Shown one piece after another: positions 25,986-38,575 of a stretch of 64,000 nucleotides of DNA. Under the pieces are notes generated by a model that worked only from the letters and a program-made list of their open reading frames with translations, had not been told where the DNA came from and searched no databases. This DNA comes from Lates calcarifer (taxonomy: Eukaryota > Chordata > Actinopteri > Centropomidae), in assembly GCF_001640805.2 (NCBI RefSeq), contig NC_066845.1:16060307-16124306 (forward strand), in the 5' to 3' direction. Made by a program: the position numbers and the translations under genes. Positions within the stretch are counted from its first letter, which is position 1. Every line of letters begins with the position of its first letter.

Positions 25986-27339
25986 AAAGTTGTAAAATTT
26001 AATGTTTAAATCTTTACAATTAAATATATGAAGAAGCTAAAGTAAGTGAGATAAAGTCCAGAGTCAATGTTGGGTAGGACTGCTACAGTTCGATGAAGAC
26101 TTCAGGATCACAAAATGGGCACTTGGTTTATCTTAAGTTTAAATTTGGGCTTTTAAGATTAAGCAGCTTATGCTCAAAAGAAATTAACACTCTAATTTAA
26201 TACTAATATTTATGATTTGTATGAAATTTTCAATTTTGTTTGAAGATTTTTAGATATGTCCATCATTTTTCAAACAGCTGATCCACATCTGTGTCACAAC
26301 ACTGCAAATATCCCTGTCATCATCAACTTCTTCCAGTTTTTGGTCCCATAAAAAAATCTCACAAATCTGTCAAATGAATGTGAATTTTTCAATGAAAGCA
26401 CCGCAATCAAGGTCTGATTTTATTCTGCTCCTGAGAATCAATTTGTGCTGCAGCCTGGAAGACAATTAAAATGTAAGGCCTTAAAATGCCTCCCCAAGTC
26501 AATCTGTGTCTCTGGTATTGACCAGAATATATGGCCCGTGTCCAAACCGCCACCACTCGCTGGGCCAATCTTAAAGGTTACTGCAACCACTACATGTACC
26601 CACATTAACAGGACACTCACCTCTCTGGGTTTATGGCCTGTGTAATAATTTTAAGCAAAGAGAGAAGTGCATTCAGTGGAGACAGTAACAGCGAGAGAGT
26701 CGAGGGAGGACAAGTATAGTATGATTGATCGTGGTGAGCAGTATAGCTGTGTACCTCTCACCTTCCCCCCCGATTACTGCCTGCTCCTGATCTCTCACAT
26801 CTGTCTTGACTTCCTAAAGAAACAGATTCCTTAGATATAACACTCTTGGGATTAAAACTTTGTCAAAAGGTTGACTTTTTAAGAAACGTCCTGCTTTGTA
26901 TCTTTGCAGTTATACACATGAATAAGGTGTCCAGTGTGGCCTGAGAGGGACTCTGCTAGAGTAGTTGAGGTAACAGTAGGTGTAGTATTTTGATTAAGGA
27001 CATTTACTGTAGCTGGTAGTACTTCAGAGAGTTTAAACTGTATATTCATCACGCAGATATACAAACTACAAACAAGTTTCAACATGTCAATACCTAAATT
27101 AACTTCTGTCCCACAAACATGTCAGACATGTATCAACTCTCTAATTGTGCATTTAACATTAGTTACACCGTTTATTACCTTACCTCCCACACTAACACTT
27201 GAAGTGATTTAATAACCACGGGGGGAGTGAACAACACTCATTAGCAGATAAAATATTTTCTGCATAGTGATCTATGCCCATATTTACCTTTCAAACACAC
27301 TACTGTATGTGCAGTCAGTGGTCCATTCAGTCTAGTACT
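25986..27339. other. Intergenic DNA, no gene seen
   Basis: No gene is supported. Bases 27005-27060 (ACTGTAGCTGGTAG, then AGAGTTTAAACTGTATAT) weakly resemble an internal part of repeat family C in the opposite orientation to the next copy. A base-balanced patch at 26400-26640 may be regulatory. Confidence 0.5.
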
Positions 27340-27657
27340 GGTCTGACAGCTACTGTAGATATCTGCAGATTAAACTACTCAACAATATATAAAGTGTTTA
27401 ACATTAGCTCCTCTATGACCAGCTACAACAGTAAAATGCTTATTATAAATTTATGCATCAGTGCAAATTATTCAGTACTGTAACATATAATAATGCTGCT
27501 ATTCTGCTGCATAATGAGTACTTTTACTTTTGTTACTTTAAGTACATTTTACTGATAGCACTCTTGAATCCAGGGCTTTTACTTGTAACAAAGTGTTTTT
27601 ACACTGTGGCATTACTACGTTTTCTTAAGTTATGGATCTGAATACTTCTTCCACTGC
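27340..27657 (-). mobile_element. Degenerate teleost repeat, family C, long copy
   Basis: The sequence reads CTGACAGCTACTGTAG, GATTAAACTACTCAAC, AACAGTAAAATGC, GCATAATGAGTACTTTTACT, TTTACTTGTAAC and finally GGATCTGAATACTTCTTCCA. It is the reverse complement of the family at 17606-17900 and is in the same orientation as the fragment at 13229-13326. From memory this is an abundant percomorph nonautonomous DNA repeat. The terminal CAGTGGTG-type end corresponds to about 27650-27657. Confidence 0.8.
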
Positions 27658-27879
27658 TGTCTGTAATACACAACAGCTGCTAGCTTGAACTTTCTGACCC
27701 ACACACTGGAATTTTTAAAGGGACAATATTAGTTTACTACACGAAACCAAGGAGCAGATTCAACAAATATTCATGCTACCTCTCTCAGCTACACACATGT
27801 GCAGCTGTAATGAAGACAAAGTGCATGCGTACCAGCGACAAATACCAGGAAATAAATAAGAATAAAGTATCCAAACCAA

Positions 27880-28320
27880 ATGAAAGACTGTTCATAATTG
27901 GGTTAGTAATGTCTCTGGCACCGTCTGCTCGGTCATTTCCTCCAATCTCCCCGAGCAACAGGCGATCACACAGGCGACATTCAGACCAGGAGGTATCTCA
28001 CCGCCGTGTGACAGGCTGCCTTCACCAGACTTACAACATTCTTTCACCGTCATCAAAACCAATTCTGATTGCAAGAAGCTCAGAGAAAAGACGCACACCA
28101 TCTTCAGATGTAAAACAAGCGGCGATTTCACAAATCTTTTAATGATTTGTGACCCCTTTGTGGACAGCAAAATTGTGAAATCACACACCCATAACTTCTC
28201 ACTTAATCTGTATTACTCTCATCACAACAGAGCAAGCCACTCTATCAGTAAATGCTAATCTCCTAATTAACAAGCTAATTAGGCAATTACAGCTTTGCAG
28301 AAGGATGCCTAAATGAAATA
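27880..28320. promoter_or_regulatory. Candidate conserved noncoding element block 2.5 kb before the promoter region
   Basis: A repeat-free stretch with higher GC in the first half. At 28255-28285 a dense homeodomain cluster reads AATCTCCTAATTAACAAG followed by CTAATTAGGC, giving TAATTA twice within about 20 bases. It is a candidate proximal enhancer of pbx3, based on composition and motifs only. Confidence 0.45.
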
Positions 28321-30689
28321 TGACAACACAGTCACTTTCTACAGCACCTGTGGGTCTTTTCAGATGTCACAATGAGAAGCATGATGACAAAGTGTTGTCT
28401 CTACACTCATAGGTGCTTATTTCTATGCCTCGCTTAGCTCATCTGTGAAAATATTGTCATTTTATTTAACCTAATGTACAGTACATGTGGAAACAAGTTG
28501 TCACATTACATGTAAATGATTTCTCTTCAAAGAAACTGACCTGCAGCAGTTTCAGGATTTTTTTTTAAAGCGGTATGTTTTTAGAAATGAAGTGAATAGA
28601 AAACAGCACAACTCCTTGGTTGTGTAAACATGGTTTTGTGAACCAGTAACACCACAGTGTCTTGCTGTAAGGAGCTGTCACATAGGGAAATGAATTATGT
28701 TGACATATGGCTGAAAACAACGGTGAATAGGCCTGCTATGCAATGCAATGAAGAATCATGCACTGCAACAGAGGAGAGGAGCCGGAGCTGTACCTTTGAG
28801 CCCTTCTTGACAGGTATGTAGTGTGACTTGACAGCTCAGTATTTCAATGATAAATGCAGTAGTCCTGGGACTCCCATTCACTAAACTCAAGTGTGTGGCT
28901 CCGATGCTTCAAGGTCAAATGAATGAGCAGAACCACACAGACTGCTAAAGACTATCTGTATTTTTTTTTTAACATATTGAAATCTTGTGATATTAAGATT
29001 TCTACCTTTCTACCAATGTGAGGATATGTCAACATCAGTGATGTCCTCTGGTTTCAGGTTTAATGATAATCTGAACACTTAAATTCTAATGCACAATACA
29101 CCTTTTTTTAAAACTAATAAAACAAAATAGATTCATTTATTTTCCTGTTGTTTCCAATCACATTAAATGTACTAAAATTAACTTTATGCATCATTTACAC
29201 TGGGACAGCTTTTGACTCATCCTCAGCTCCTGGACTGCAAATTGAAAAGCAGACAGGCAACAGCAGGGTGGTGTTCTCTTCATTGTCTTGTTAGATAATC
29301 AAAATCTGTGAACAGTTATCTGAAGCAATGACTCACTGTATCGTGACTTCAGCTGAGCGTCTTTAAGTAAAAGTTTCTTCCTTCCCTGAAGATAAATGTG
29401 GTCACTCAGTTCTGACTCATGAAGATGATTCACTTGCAAACACCAGGTAGTCCATGATCCATCCACCACTTTGTACTAACCCATATGGTATTTCAACACA
29501 GTCTTTTACAGGATATAGAATAATGGAATCATTATGATAAAGAAATAAACCCATGAACTTCCACGTCAGAAATGTTTTTGGTGTTTATCAAATTGAACAT
29601 GACATAAAGATGATGCTCTGCTTGTCACTCTGCAGCAGTTTGTTTTTTCTTTACTTTTTAATTCTGTTGAAGAGGGTAAACATATAGAATTTTTTTTTCC
29701 AGATGTTTTGACTAAATTCACAATCTCATTAATTTTTTTGTGAGTTCAAGCTGCCACTGATGCCAGATACCCAGTGATGGTTTGTCTGTTTTTTGGTATG
29801 TACAACAATAGTCAATTGGCTGAATAAATATACCAACAACAATAAGACAACAAGGCCTCTGTAACATAAAGAATGTTTTTTTCCCATTGGTGACTGCAAC
29901 GATGAAGCAGATCAGCTCTCTCAGAATAAACTGTACTCCATGAGGGTGAAGTTTGTCTGGACCCTGATGCCTGTTTGTCTCATCAGAGCACAACTTCAAA
30001 AAGAGAATAATGAGACTGAAAGTAAAAAAGTGGAAAATGTTGCAGATAGTTACTAGCTAGATTTTCCAGCAATAATGCCAACTGTTGTACATTTCTTCAG
30101 ATGGAATTTTGAGCTGTTTTCCCCTCACTCTCTTTTTTCCCTTTTTAGCTTAATTTGATATAATGGTTTGGTGAAACATTGGAAATATACAAGATCTTCC
30201 AAAAATTTGTCAGTCCCAACTGCTTATAAGACATACTTTAACACATTTATTGATTTTCTGATACATAGTTTTGGAAGAAATTACATTCATAATGGTCTGG
30301 CTGCAGGAGAACATAAAATCTAATGTGAGCAAACAGTACTGTGCATGAAGCAGCAGAATTGTCCTTGTTTATGTTGACTCTGTGACTTTATTCAATGGTT
30401 ATCATCAAACCCAAACAAACATTAAACAAACCCCTTCTGTCAAAAGTTTAGCATCAGGACCTTGTATAGTACAGTCCTCCTTTGAAAGACACGCTGTCTT
30501 TCCATAATGTAGGAAAATCTAACCTGTGTCTCACTCCACACTCTGTTTCTGCATGGTTATCATGAAACGCCCATAAAATGAAGGCAACCCCGTATTTTTC
30601 CCCTTTTCCATACAAATCCATGATCTAAATGTTTATTGTAGAGGTGCACAGTATATTTGCTGCCTTGCATCCAGCTCAACAACTTGTCT
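28321..30689. other. Intergenic DNA upstream of the promoter
   Basis: AT-rich sequence with T-runs at 28557-28566 and 28960-28970. No gene, RNA or recognisable repeat family is seen. Confidence 0.6.
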
Positions 30690-31003
30690 GCTGCCATAGC
30701 AACTGCGGAGGAGCACGGAGCAGCGCCGCCTGCTTGTGCAATGGATGTCACTCGTGGCAACGACCAATCAGAAGTTCCCATCCTTTTGTACCAGCAGTGT
30801 GAAGATGGAGGGATGGAGTGGGTGGGCTCTCGCCATCATGCATCTGCCAGTAATAGGACACGGGGATCGTCAGTCTTCGTCTCTCTGGCCCGGGATTGGT
30901 CGAGGAGCTTTACTTTCCAATAATATAAACATGTCTACTGCTCGCCTGGCTTGAACCAAGGCTTACAGGGGACTGTGCAGTTCTACATCAAACTGTATAA
31001 AAA
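30690..31003 (+). promoter_or_regulatory. Candidate pbx3 core promoter: RFX, CCAAT and TATA-like elements
   Basis: In order on the + strand: an RFX X-box-like site GCTGCCATAGCAAC (30690-30703); a second X-box-like site GTCACT-CGT-GGCAAC (30747-30761); a CCAAT box two bases later (30764-30768); an inverted CCAAT (ATTGG, 30895-30899); another CCAAT (30917-30921); and TATAAAAA (30996-31003). RFX and NF-Y sites in tandem followed by a TATA-like box make a coherent promoter. Transcription would be predicted to start near 31025-31035. No transcript data were available, and start sites nearer the ATG remain possible. Confidence 0.5.
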
Positions 31004-32237
31004 CTCTCATTATGTATTTGCCTGTGTTGTTGCAGGGGCTGAATCTTTATCACTGCTAGAGAATATGCACATAGCTGCACGTGCACGCGTGAGGAAACGA
31101 GGATACCCTGCTGCCGCTGCTGCAAGAAAGAGAGAGGGGGACTCTGCCGTGCTTTCATCATTATAATCACCATCCTAAGTACTAGCTCTTAACATTTTGT
31201 TTTTCGGTGTTCAGGCGAGAAGTGACAAGAATATAGACCCCTCCTCTGCAGGGCGGAGCGTGCATTTTCATTTCGTATTTTGTATTTTTTTTATTTTTTT
31301 TCTACCCCTGTTCCCTGCTCTGACACGTCTGCACTGAGTGAGTGGCATTGGCACACTGTCAATCGCTCACTACCGCTGCCATCAAACAACATAAAACACA
31401 CACAGGCAGAGGCTGGAGCTCATAAATTTCAGCAGGGCAAGATATTTTTTGCGCATCGCCTTTATACAGCGGTTGTATCCTAATTAATTTCTTCTCGCTG
31501 TTGCTTTTTTCTAAACAGAAATCTCCCAACTTTTTTGTACATTTCATATTTTTATAGTCACATTTGGACACCTTATGCAGTAGATTGTGTATTTTTTAAC
31601 ACTGTCAGTTGTCGCGGGAGTCATTTCTGCACATTTATAGTTGGCAACACCTGCAAGCCTAAGATTTTTTCTTTTGATTTGTTTACACGTTTCCACATTG
31701 GATATTTTTGTTGCCGGTGCTTTCACGAGGAGGATTTGGACATTTTCTTTTTCTTTTTTTTCCTGGAGAGGAAATGCGCCGGGAATCCCATGAAGAGAGC
31801 GCTAATAAATGAGAGATCACCAAGGAGCGTTTCTGTCTACACCACCCGTCAAATCCCAGAGAGAAGACAGATTGGCATGAGGATTCGTGCGGGATACGAT
31901 GGACCGTCAATTTTGATAAAGAAGTTTTAAGAAGAAGAAGAAAACGATTTATGCATTTTTCTACAAACACGGTCACGCGTTTTGGCACTTTGGACCGCGC
32001 GTAAAAAAAAAAAAAAGCAGAAGCGAGAGGACAGCGAGAACTTGGACACAAGATTTTACGCTATAACATCACTGCTAGTCTTCGTTTTTTAAAAATAAAA
32101 AAGCCTGTGCGCTCTTGTGTCGCTGAAGAACCCCACAGCCGTTGCATCCCTTCAGTCTGCGGCACATGTTGTAGCCGATTTCGTATATGAGTTTTTCAAT
32201 TTGTGTGGCTCAGTGCACAGACTCTTTATCGGCTACT
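31004..32237 (+). other. pbx3: Predicted pbx3 5' leader (5' UTR region)
   Basis: About 1.2 kb between the promoter-like cluster and the start codon. CpG dinucleotides are far more frequent than in the flanks, with CGCG and CACGCG words around 31970-32000. Several short upstream open frames occur, including a 131-codon one at 31535-31930 with no recognisable domain. An in-frame ATG at 32187 would add 17 residues but has a poor initiation context (T at -3, A at +4). Whether the leader is continuous or spliced cannot be told. Confidence 0.5.
31356..31365 (-). promoter_or_regulatory. Near-consensus Pbx-Meis/Prep site in the leader region
   Basis: CTGTCAATCG is the reverse complement of CGATTGACAG, one mismatch from the composite TGATTGACAG bound by Pbx-Meis/Prep heterodimers. 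It lies about 880 bases before the pbx3 start codon, so it may be a feedback site. This is a motif match only. Confidence 0.4.
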
Positions 32238-32434
32238 ATGGACGATCAAGCCCGGATCATGCAGTCGATCGGCGGTGTCAGTCTGGCTGGCCACTCGGTA
32301 CAGGGAGGCATGGCACTGCCGCCTCCACATGGACACGATGGGACAGACGGAGACGGAAGAAAACAAGACATTGGTGACATTCTCCATCAAATAATGACCA
32401 TAACTGATCAGAGTCTGGACGAGGCGCAAGCAAA
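32238..32434 (+). CDS. pbx3: pbx3 coding exon 1 (TALE homeodomain factor, N-terminus)
   Basis: This encodes the first 65 residues and two bases of codon 66 of a Pbx3 protein. Pbx3 is a nuclear DNA-binding cofactor that pairs with Hox and Meis/Prep proteins to select target sites. The translation starts [13 protein letters not shown], then has [15 protein letters not shown] (residues 16-30), [10 protein letters not shown] (31-40) and [20 protein letters not shown] (41-60), the beginning of the PBC-A domain used for Meis/Prep binding. The Gly-Gly-Met-Ala-Leu-Pro segment is typical of Pbx3, not Pbx1, Pbx2 or Pbx4. The start has a good context (A at -3, G at +4) and is where vertebrate Pbx3 begins. 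Exon 1 ends in phase 2 at a weak donor, A|GTTGGT. Teleosts carry pbx3a and pbx3b copies; I cannot say which this is. Confidence 0.96.
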
Positions 32435-33156
<722 letters not shown>

Positions 33157-34788
33157 TAAAAAATACTTTCATATGCAGCCAAAGAAAAACAATATTGGAG
33201 CTTTGATACATTAGCACACAGACATTTTAACCTCCCAGTGATCCGATGGCAGCCTGCATCTAGGTTACAGGGGACCTCTGCCCAAATTAATCAATCACTT
33301 TTAAAAAATATGTCATTGTGTCACAGCAGAAGTACTGTAGATTTTTTTTTTTTAACTACTTAAGATGGTCTTGTTTCATCTTTTCCAGCACTGGTTGCTT
33401 GGATTTGAACAGAAAGTGCACTCCAGCTTTCACCCTCACTACCCTGGCACTGAACAGGATGGGGGGAAATCCCGTAGCATATGCTCCTACATAGCTGAGA
33501 TCACACAGAATTCATGCTTTATAACCTCACAACAATTTCCACGTTTTGGACAAATGACAGCAACAATCAGTTTTGGTATATTGTAGCTGCATGCAGACCC
33601 CCTTCCTATAAATGTGAGCAGCTGATCCTGGTAAAATGCACATAATAGAATCAGCTTGTAGAAAATTACTATAAAAAATAATTTAGAAAAATATTTTTTT
33701 GTCATATATTGCACAATTTTGCAGATTTTTATGACCAGGGTTGAAAACTTTCAGTGTGTGTCTGCGCACATATACACACATATATGAGCGATGTGACATT
33801 ACAGCTGATATTTTCCTGCCTTAAAATTTATCTTATAGCTCAAATTTTGCTACAATATATATATATATTTATAAGTCACCTATTTACAGACAGATTGTTG
33901 TTTCTACACTTTCTCTACAACCTTTATGGGGCATATAATAAAACGCATCCCTATAAATTTTTAAATGAATACATAGTTGATTTTTGGTGATAACAACTTT
34001 GTCCAGACCATGTTTATTATGCCTTATATTATGTGATTGTTCTGGTCATAAAACTACTGATGCTTGAGATATTCAAACTGTACATCACAGTTTATTTTCC
34101 AAGTGATATGTACATTTCTCAGTCAAAGCAAAAATAAGAATATGAAGTAAATGATGCTGTGGGTATAGTGTAATTTAGTAAACCTGACGTCTTGTCAGAT
34201 TTGTGACCTTTGTGCAGTTTATGAGGAAATTGGCTTTGGGGAGATCATAAAAGTTTATGAACTTCCCCAACACAGGTGGCGTCCACAGGGGCAGGCAGAG
34301 GGTTTCACAGTCTAGCCGAGGTGCTTGCGTGCCTGTTGAGTTCAGACGGTGAAAGAGAAAGAGGAACAGAGGTTGCAGAGCGCACATCTCACAAGATGCC
34401 AGCTTTTATTTTGTACCCAATCACAGTGTTTTCCAGTAAAGAAGCATCGCTTCATCTGTTGAACCTCTGTGAAAAAAATGGTTAGATAGGTGGTTTTATT
34501 TTCAAACTTAAGCTATATTAGCGTCCTGTTCCAGTATGGGAATTACTCTGCGAGTTACTTTAATCAGATGTTTTAACAGTTTGCTTGTCGAAACTTGTAT
34601 GAAGGCTCTGGTTTGAACGTTTTTGCTGCGAACTGAGCTTAGATAAGCTACTCAAAGTAGCATGGAAAAGTAAATGAAAATGACAAAAAAAGATTAACAT
34701 ATGTTGATGTATGAAAGAGTGTATGTGCCTGGGAATAAGTGTGTGTGAGAAAGAGATGAGACAGAGAGAAGAGAGGGAGAACAAGCTT

Positions 34789-34834
34789 GTGTGTGTGTGT
34801 ATGTGTGTGTGTGTGTGTGTGTGTGTCTGTGTGC
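34789..34834. repeat. (GT)n microsatellite, interrupted
   Basis: A GT run broken by an AT and a CT unit; a simple repeat. Confidence 0.95.
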
Positions 34835-35394
34835 ATGGTTAACCTGTGGTTTAGAGTCACAGCCTCCCCCTCTTAGCCATTGACAGAGCTCAGCTGGTCT
34901 GGTGGCCTTGTTGACCGGCCTGTTTTTCCAGCACACAGTGATCCTTTCACTGGCTCCATGTAGCACCGTTCACAGGGGCTTCCTTGGCTCTTTCATGTGC
35001 GTTCAGATGGCACAGGGGCCGCTGTCTTTCAACCATGGGATCAACCGTTTGCCTGAAAATGACTTTTAATAATAATTCTGAAAGCCGTTCAAGAATCATT
35101 GGTGTAATTACAGTGCACATGTATCATGTTATCGAGACTTATTGTCTAGTGCGGAGACGAAGAGTGAGTCTAAGTTTCGGCTTCGAAGCTTTAGAGATGT
35201 TTACGTTAAAAGTAATTTGTGATAAGTGATGAGACAAAATCAAAGTGGTAAGAATGATCTCAATCTTGATTTCTTACTTTTTTTTTGCAGAGGACAGGTA
35301 AAGAAGTGCATTTTCTAGCACTGTCAGGGTATTTTGAAGACTTTTCAGGGTGTTTAGAAGTTTCTGGCACTCTTCTAACTGTTATTATAGAGCT

Positions 35395-35640
35395 ACAGCA
35401 TATTTCTGCATTGCTAATGCCCTAGAAGTATTAATTCACTTTGATATGCTAATTAGAGAGCATTATGCAAGAAATGAGATTAAGTGGCAGCATGAAGTCA
35501 TTTGCCTGTCACTAAATTGAGTGTTTTTAGCAGGAGGGTTTTTTCTCCCAGATTTTCTTGGTTTTGCATTTAGATAAGCTAAATGTGAGATTCGGTTGGC
35601 AAGTGGTGTTCTTTGTCCTTAATGTTTTTCTTTTGGTACG
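35395..35640. promoter_or_regulatory. Candidate conserved noncoding element in intron 2
   Basis: A repeat-free block dense in homeodomain and POU-like words: TTGCTAATGC, TATTAATTCAC, GATATGCTAATTAGAG, CATTATGCAAG and GAGATTAAG within about 80 bases (35411-35482). This resembles enhancers in introns of developmental regulators. Conservation was not tested. Confidence 0.45.
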
Positions 35641-35878
35641 TACATAAAGAAACATGGCAATTTCAATGTTTCACTCTCTCACGTTTCTAACTGTTTCAGG
35701 ACAAAGGGTGCATTCATGCTGTACCTCTTTTACCTGTAGGCTTCATGGGAAGACAATAAGTGCATTGAGAAAATCGCCTGTGATTCAGATGAGTTTCGCA
35801 GTTAGTCCTCTGTGCTGGGCTTGTTTTATCCTGCTGGCTACTCCCTTGTCTTGCTTCTCATGCTTGGAAGAGAGGCTC

Positions 35879-35904
35879 GCAGCAGCAGCAGCAGCAGCAG
35901 CAGC
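35879..35904. repeat. (GCA)n trinucleotide repeat
   Basis: Eight and a half GCA units followed by GCGGGAGCGGCA. It is open in several frames (poly-Ala, poly-Ser) but is not a pbx3 exon: the flanking residues do not match and there is no splice context. Confidence 0.9.
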
Positions 35905-36185
35905 GGGAGCGGCAAGAATAACAAAGGTGAAAGATTACCTCCATATGGTATTTCTGACCAGGAAAAGAGAGGTTCTGTAGCAGGACTCCTCTTTGATGTG
36001 AGGTTTAATCAATAGAAAGAGATTACAGAAAACTATTACAGGCTAAATCACGGAGTGCCACAGAGAGGCTTAGCCCTCTCCACAGCTCTCTCAGCTGCAT
36101 GGTGCTTCTTTTGGCTGCGTATTGACTTGTTGTTTTCCTGACCTTTGACTCATCAGGTTCAGAAACGTGGGGGTCTGGAAAGGTA

Positions 36186-36220
36186 GAGGAGGGAGAGCGA
36201 GGGAGAGGGAGAGAGAGCGT
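36186..36220. repeat. GA-rich low-complexity tract
   Basis: GGGAGA/GAGAGA purine tract on the + strand. Confidence 0.8.
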
Positions 36221-36606
36221 GTGGCAGATTCAGGCTGATAAATGCTCCGATCCAGTGTTTAAAGCAGTGGATTAGGGAGGGACTACACTACACTACACTC
36301 ACAGTCCGAGCCAATGTCGGCGTTGTGTTGCACATATTTGATTTGGCTTCTGAAAACCGCCAAACATGCTTTGGTGTATGTTTTATTGGTTCGTCTATGT
36401 TATATGTAATGTTCAGCTAGGGAAGAGTCTGTTAACTAAATACAGTTCAGGATGAGCCTGTAATTAACCACATGCAAGGCTGACTAAAAGCATTACCTGG
36501 AGTAAATAGAGTTAGGACTGAGGAGGTAAGCATTTCTGAAACCTACAGGGAACATTAATTTCAATGTTCCCTGACAAAGTTAATGAGCCTTCTCAATCCA
36601 ATTGGG

Positions 36607-36624
36607 TTATTATTATTAATACCA

Positions 36625-36666
<42 letters not shown>

Positions 36667-36698
36667 CATTATTATTCTTATTATTACTATTATTATAA
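36607..36698. repeat. (TTA)n microsatellite, imperfect
   Basis: A long TTA/ATT trinucleotide tract with a few interruptions in the second half. Confidence 0.95.
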
Positions 36699-37339
36699 TC
36701 TCAATAGCTGCAGCTAGAATAAAAGAATAAAATATAGTTTCTTTGACTTTATTTTTCTACCTTACTGGTTTTCTTCGTACTGAAAAAGCTTCAGTAAATG
36801 CATGACAGAGAACAGAAAGCCATTCAGCAGGAGAGACAATTGACTTTGGCTGCTTTTTGTCTCAGAGAGCCCCAGTGATGCGGCTGCAGTGACTAGATAG
36901 TGTTGTGCCGAATGGCTTGCGCACAGCTGGGTTCCTGACTGGCTCAATGGCAGGGCCACTAGTGCTTCCTCCTCTAAAGCACGAGGGGGACCGGGGGAAG
37001 ATGTGGTTATTATCTAAGTAGCTCCCAAATACCCTCCATTTCCCCATCAGCAAAGATGAAAAGGAGAGCCAGACAAAGAGAGGGAGAGAGAAAAAAAAAC
37101 AAAGAGTATACATATCAGTTTCATTTGGAAGGGTAAATGCTTTTGTGCTGTGGAGATAGATGCCTCTGCACCAGTGCTGCCTGGTGTCTGCACGTACGGC
37201 TCCTCAAGTCTGTTTTTTGTGTGCGGTGATTCAGTGCTGTCCCTCCATCTGCACACACGAGCACCCATCTTGCACACGTCTCCCTCGCCACCCCCCTCCA
37301 TCGCTCCAAGCGTTTTCTGCGGGCTCCTGCACGATCAAC

Positions 37340-37620
37340 AGCTCATAATTGTTTTTTGCACATACGTTATGCAAATGAGTCTTTATGGCAACTGGCATAA
37401 CAATTAGCATCCTCCAACAATATTTTAGTAGGTTAATTGCGAAATTTCTGAATTGTACATCTGAGTTGTTAATTAGGCATGACAGAGGTGGTGAAATAGT
37501 TATCTTCAGGCGGTGGCAGCCAGCAGAGGCTGCTTTGGATGCAAAAAGGAAGGATTGATTGAAATTAGTTTACAGCAGTAGGAACGTGGCTGTTTTCACG
37601 CCCCTTTTCGCTTTTTTTGT
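37340..37620. promoter_or_regulatory. Candidate conserved noncoding element with POU octamer
   Basis: Contains a perfect octamer ATGCAAAT (37369-37376), then GGCATAACAATTAGC (37394-37408) with a SOX-like AACAAT core, GGTTAATTGCG (about 37431), GTTAATTAGGC (about 37468) and GGATTGATTGAA (about 37552, Pbx/Hox-like). The block is repeat-free. The tight grouping of POU, SOX and homeodomain words makes it one of the better enhancer candidates in intron 2. Confidence 0.48.
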
Positions 37621-37843
37621 AGCATCTGTTTGTCACTGAATGTGAAAAATATAAACCTGAAGCAGACAGGGAGAAGCCAGTTCAAATGATGACCTGAAAT
37701 GCTGAACAGAGATGTGAATGATACAACTTGTTGTCTTGTCAGCATGACTTAGCAGGGATTTTTTTTAAAGCATCACTGGGGCTGTGCTCTTGTCAAAACT
37801 GTAAAAGACCTTTGACCTGCTAGACATAGTTAAACCAAATTTT

Positions 37844-37874
37844 CTTTCTTTCTCTCTCTCTCTTTTTTTTTTTA
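37844..37874. repeat. Pyrimidine (CT/T) tract
   Basis: TTTC/CTCT units followed by a T-run; low-complexity sequence. Confidence 0.85.
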
Positions 37875-38575
37875 AGGAATTGCAATATGGAGTTTTTACT
37901 TCTTTAAATAAAGTCAATGACAAAAACAAGCACTTAAAATATTTTACACTTTCTGTTTTATGAAGCAGAATTGCAAAAAAGGTCAAACTGTTTAGTAATT
38001 TTTGGTTCCAGAAAAAATCATTTCCCGACAGCCTGTGTTAATGAAACACATAGATGCAAAAAATAAAATGAACTTCTAATGTGCTTCTGAGAAACACTTG
38101 TGTTATTATGTATCTTTATTTAATTGTACTTTTGAACTAGGGTGGATCTTGCTTATTCTTTCAGTTTCCAGTTTTTATTTAGTGCTAAGAAAAACAAAAT
38201 TATTTTTCTTTTAACATGAACTTTTCCCTGAGTCCCCTGTGTAATGACCGTGTCACTCGATGGCCGAGCCTATGTAACTCCATAGAGCCAGTTGTTAGAG
38301 TAAAAAGGGTTACAGTGAAAGACTAGTGCAAAGCAAGTCCTCTCTCAGTAATGACTCTGCTATTTATAGGTCCCTATTTCATTAGCTCTAGTGTTTCAGG
38401 GAAGAGTTTTCCTCATGGGACAATAGACACCATGATGTTCATTTACTCTGTACACATTACATGTGGACAACTAAATGACCCATCATTTGTGAGTGGAAGA
38501 ACACTGAAAACAATCCTGCTTCTGTCACTAATTTTTTCCTTTTGTTTAAGTAAGTGTGTCCTCCTTTCATCTTTT

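Noticed and set aside
31535..31930. 131-codon open frame in the pbx3 leader
   Set aside because: Phe-rich, low-complexity translation of T-rich sequence with no similarity; treated as a chance upstream frame.
35654..35980. Open frame with a poly-Ala/poly-Ser run, considered as pbx3 exon 3 because Pbx proteins have a poly-Ala stretch
   Set aside because: Residues around the run do not match the Pbx segments on either side, there is no suitable acceptor and donor in phase 1, and the run is a simple (GCA)n repeat.
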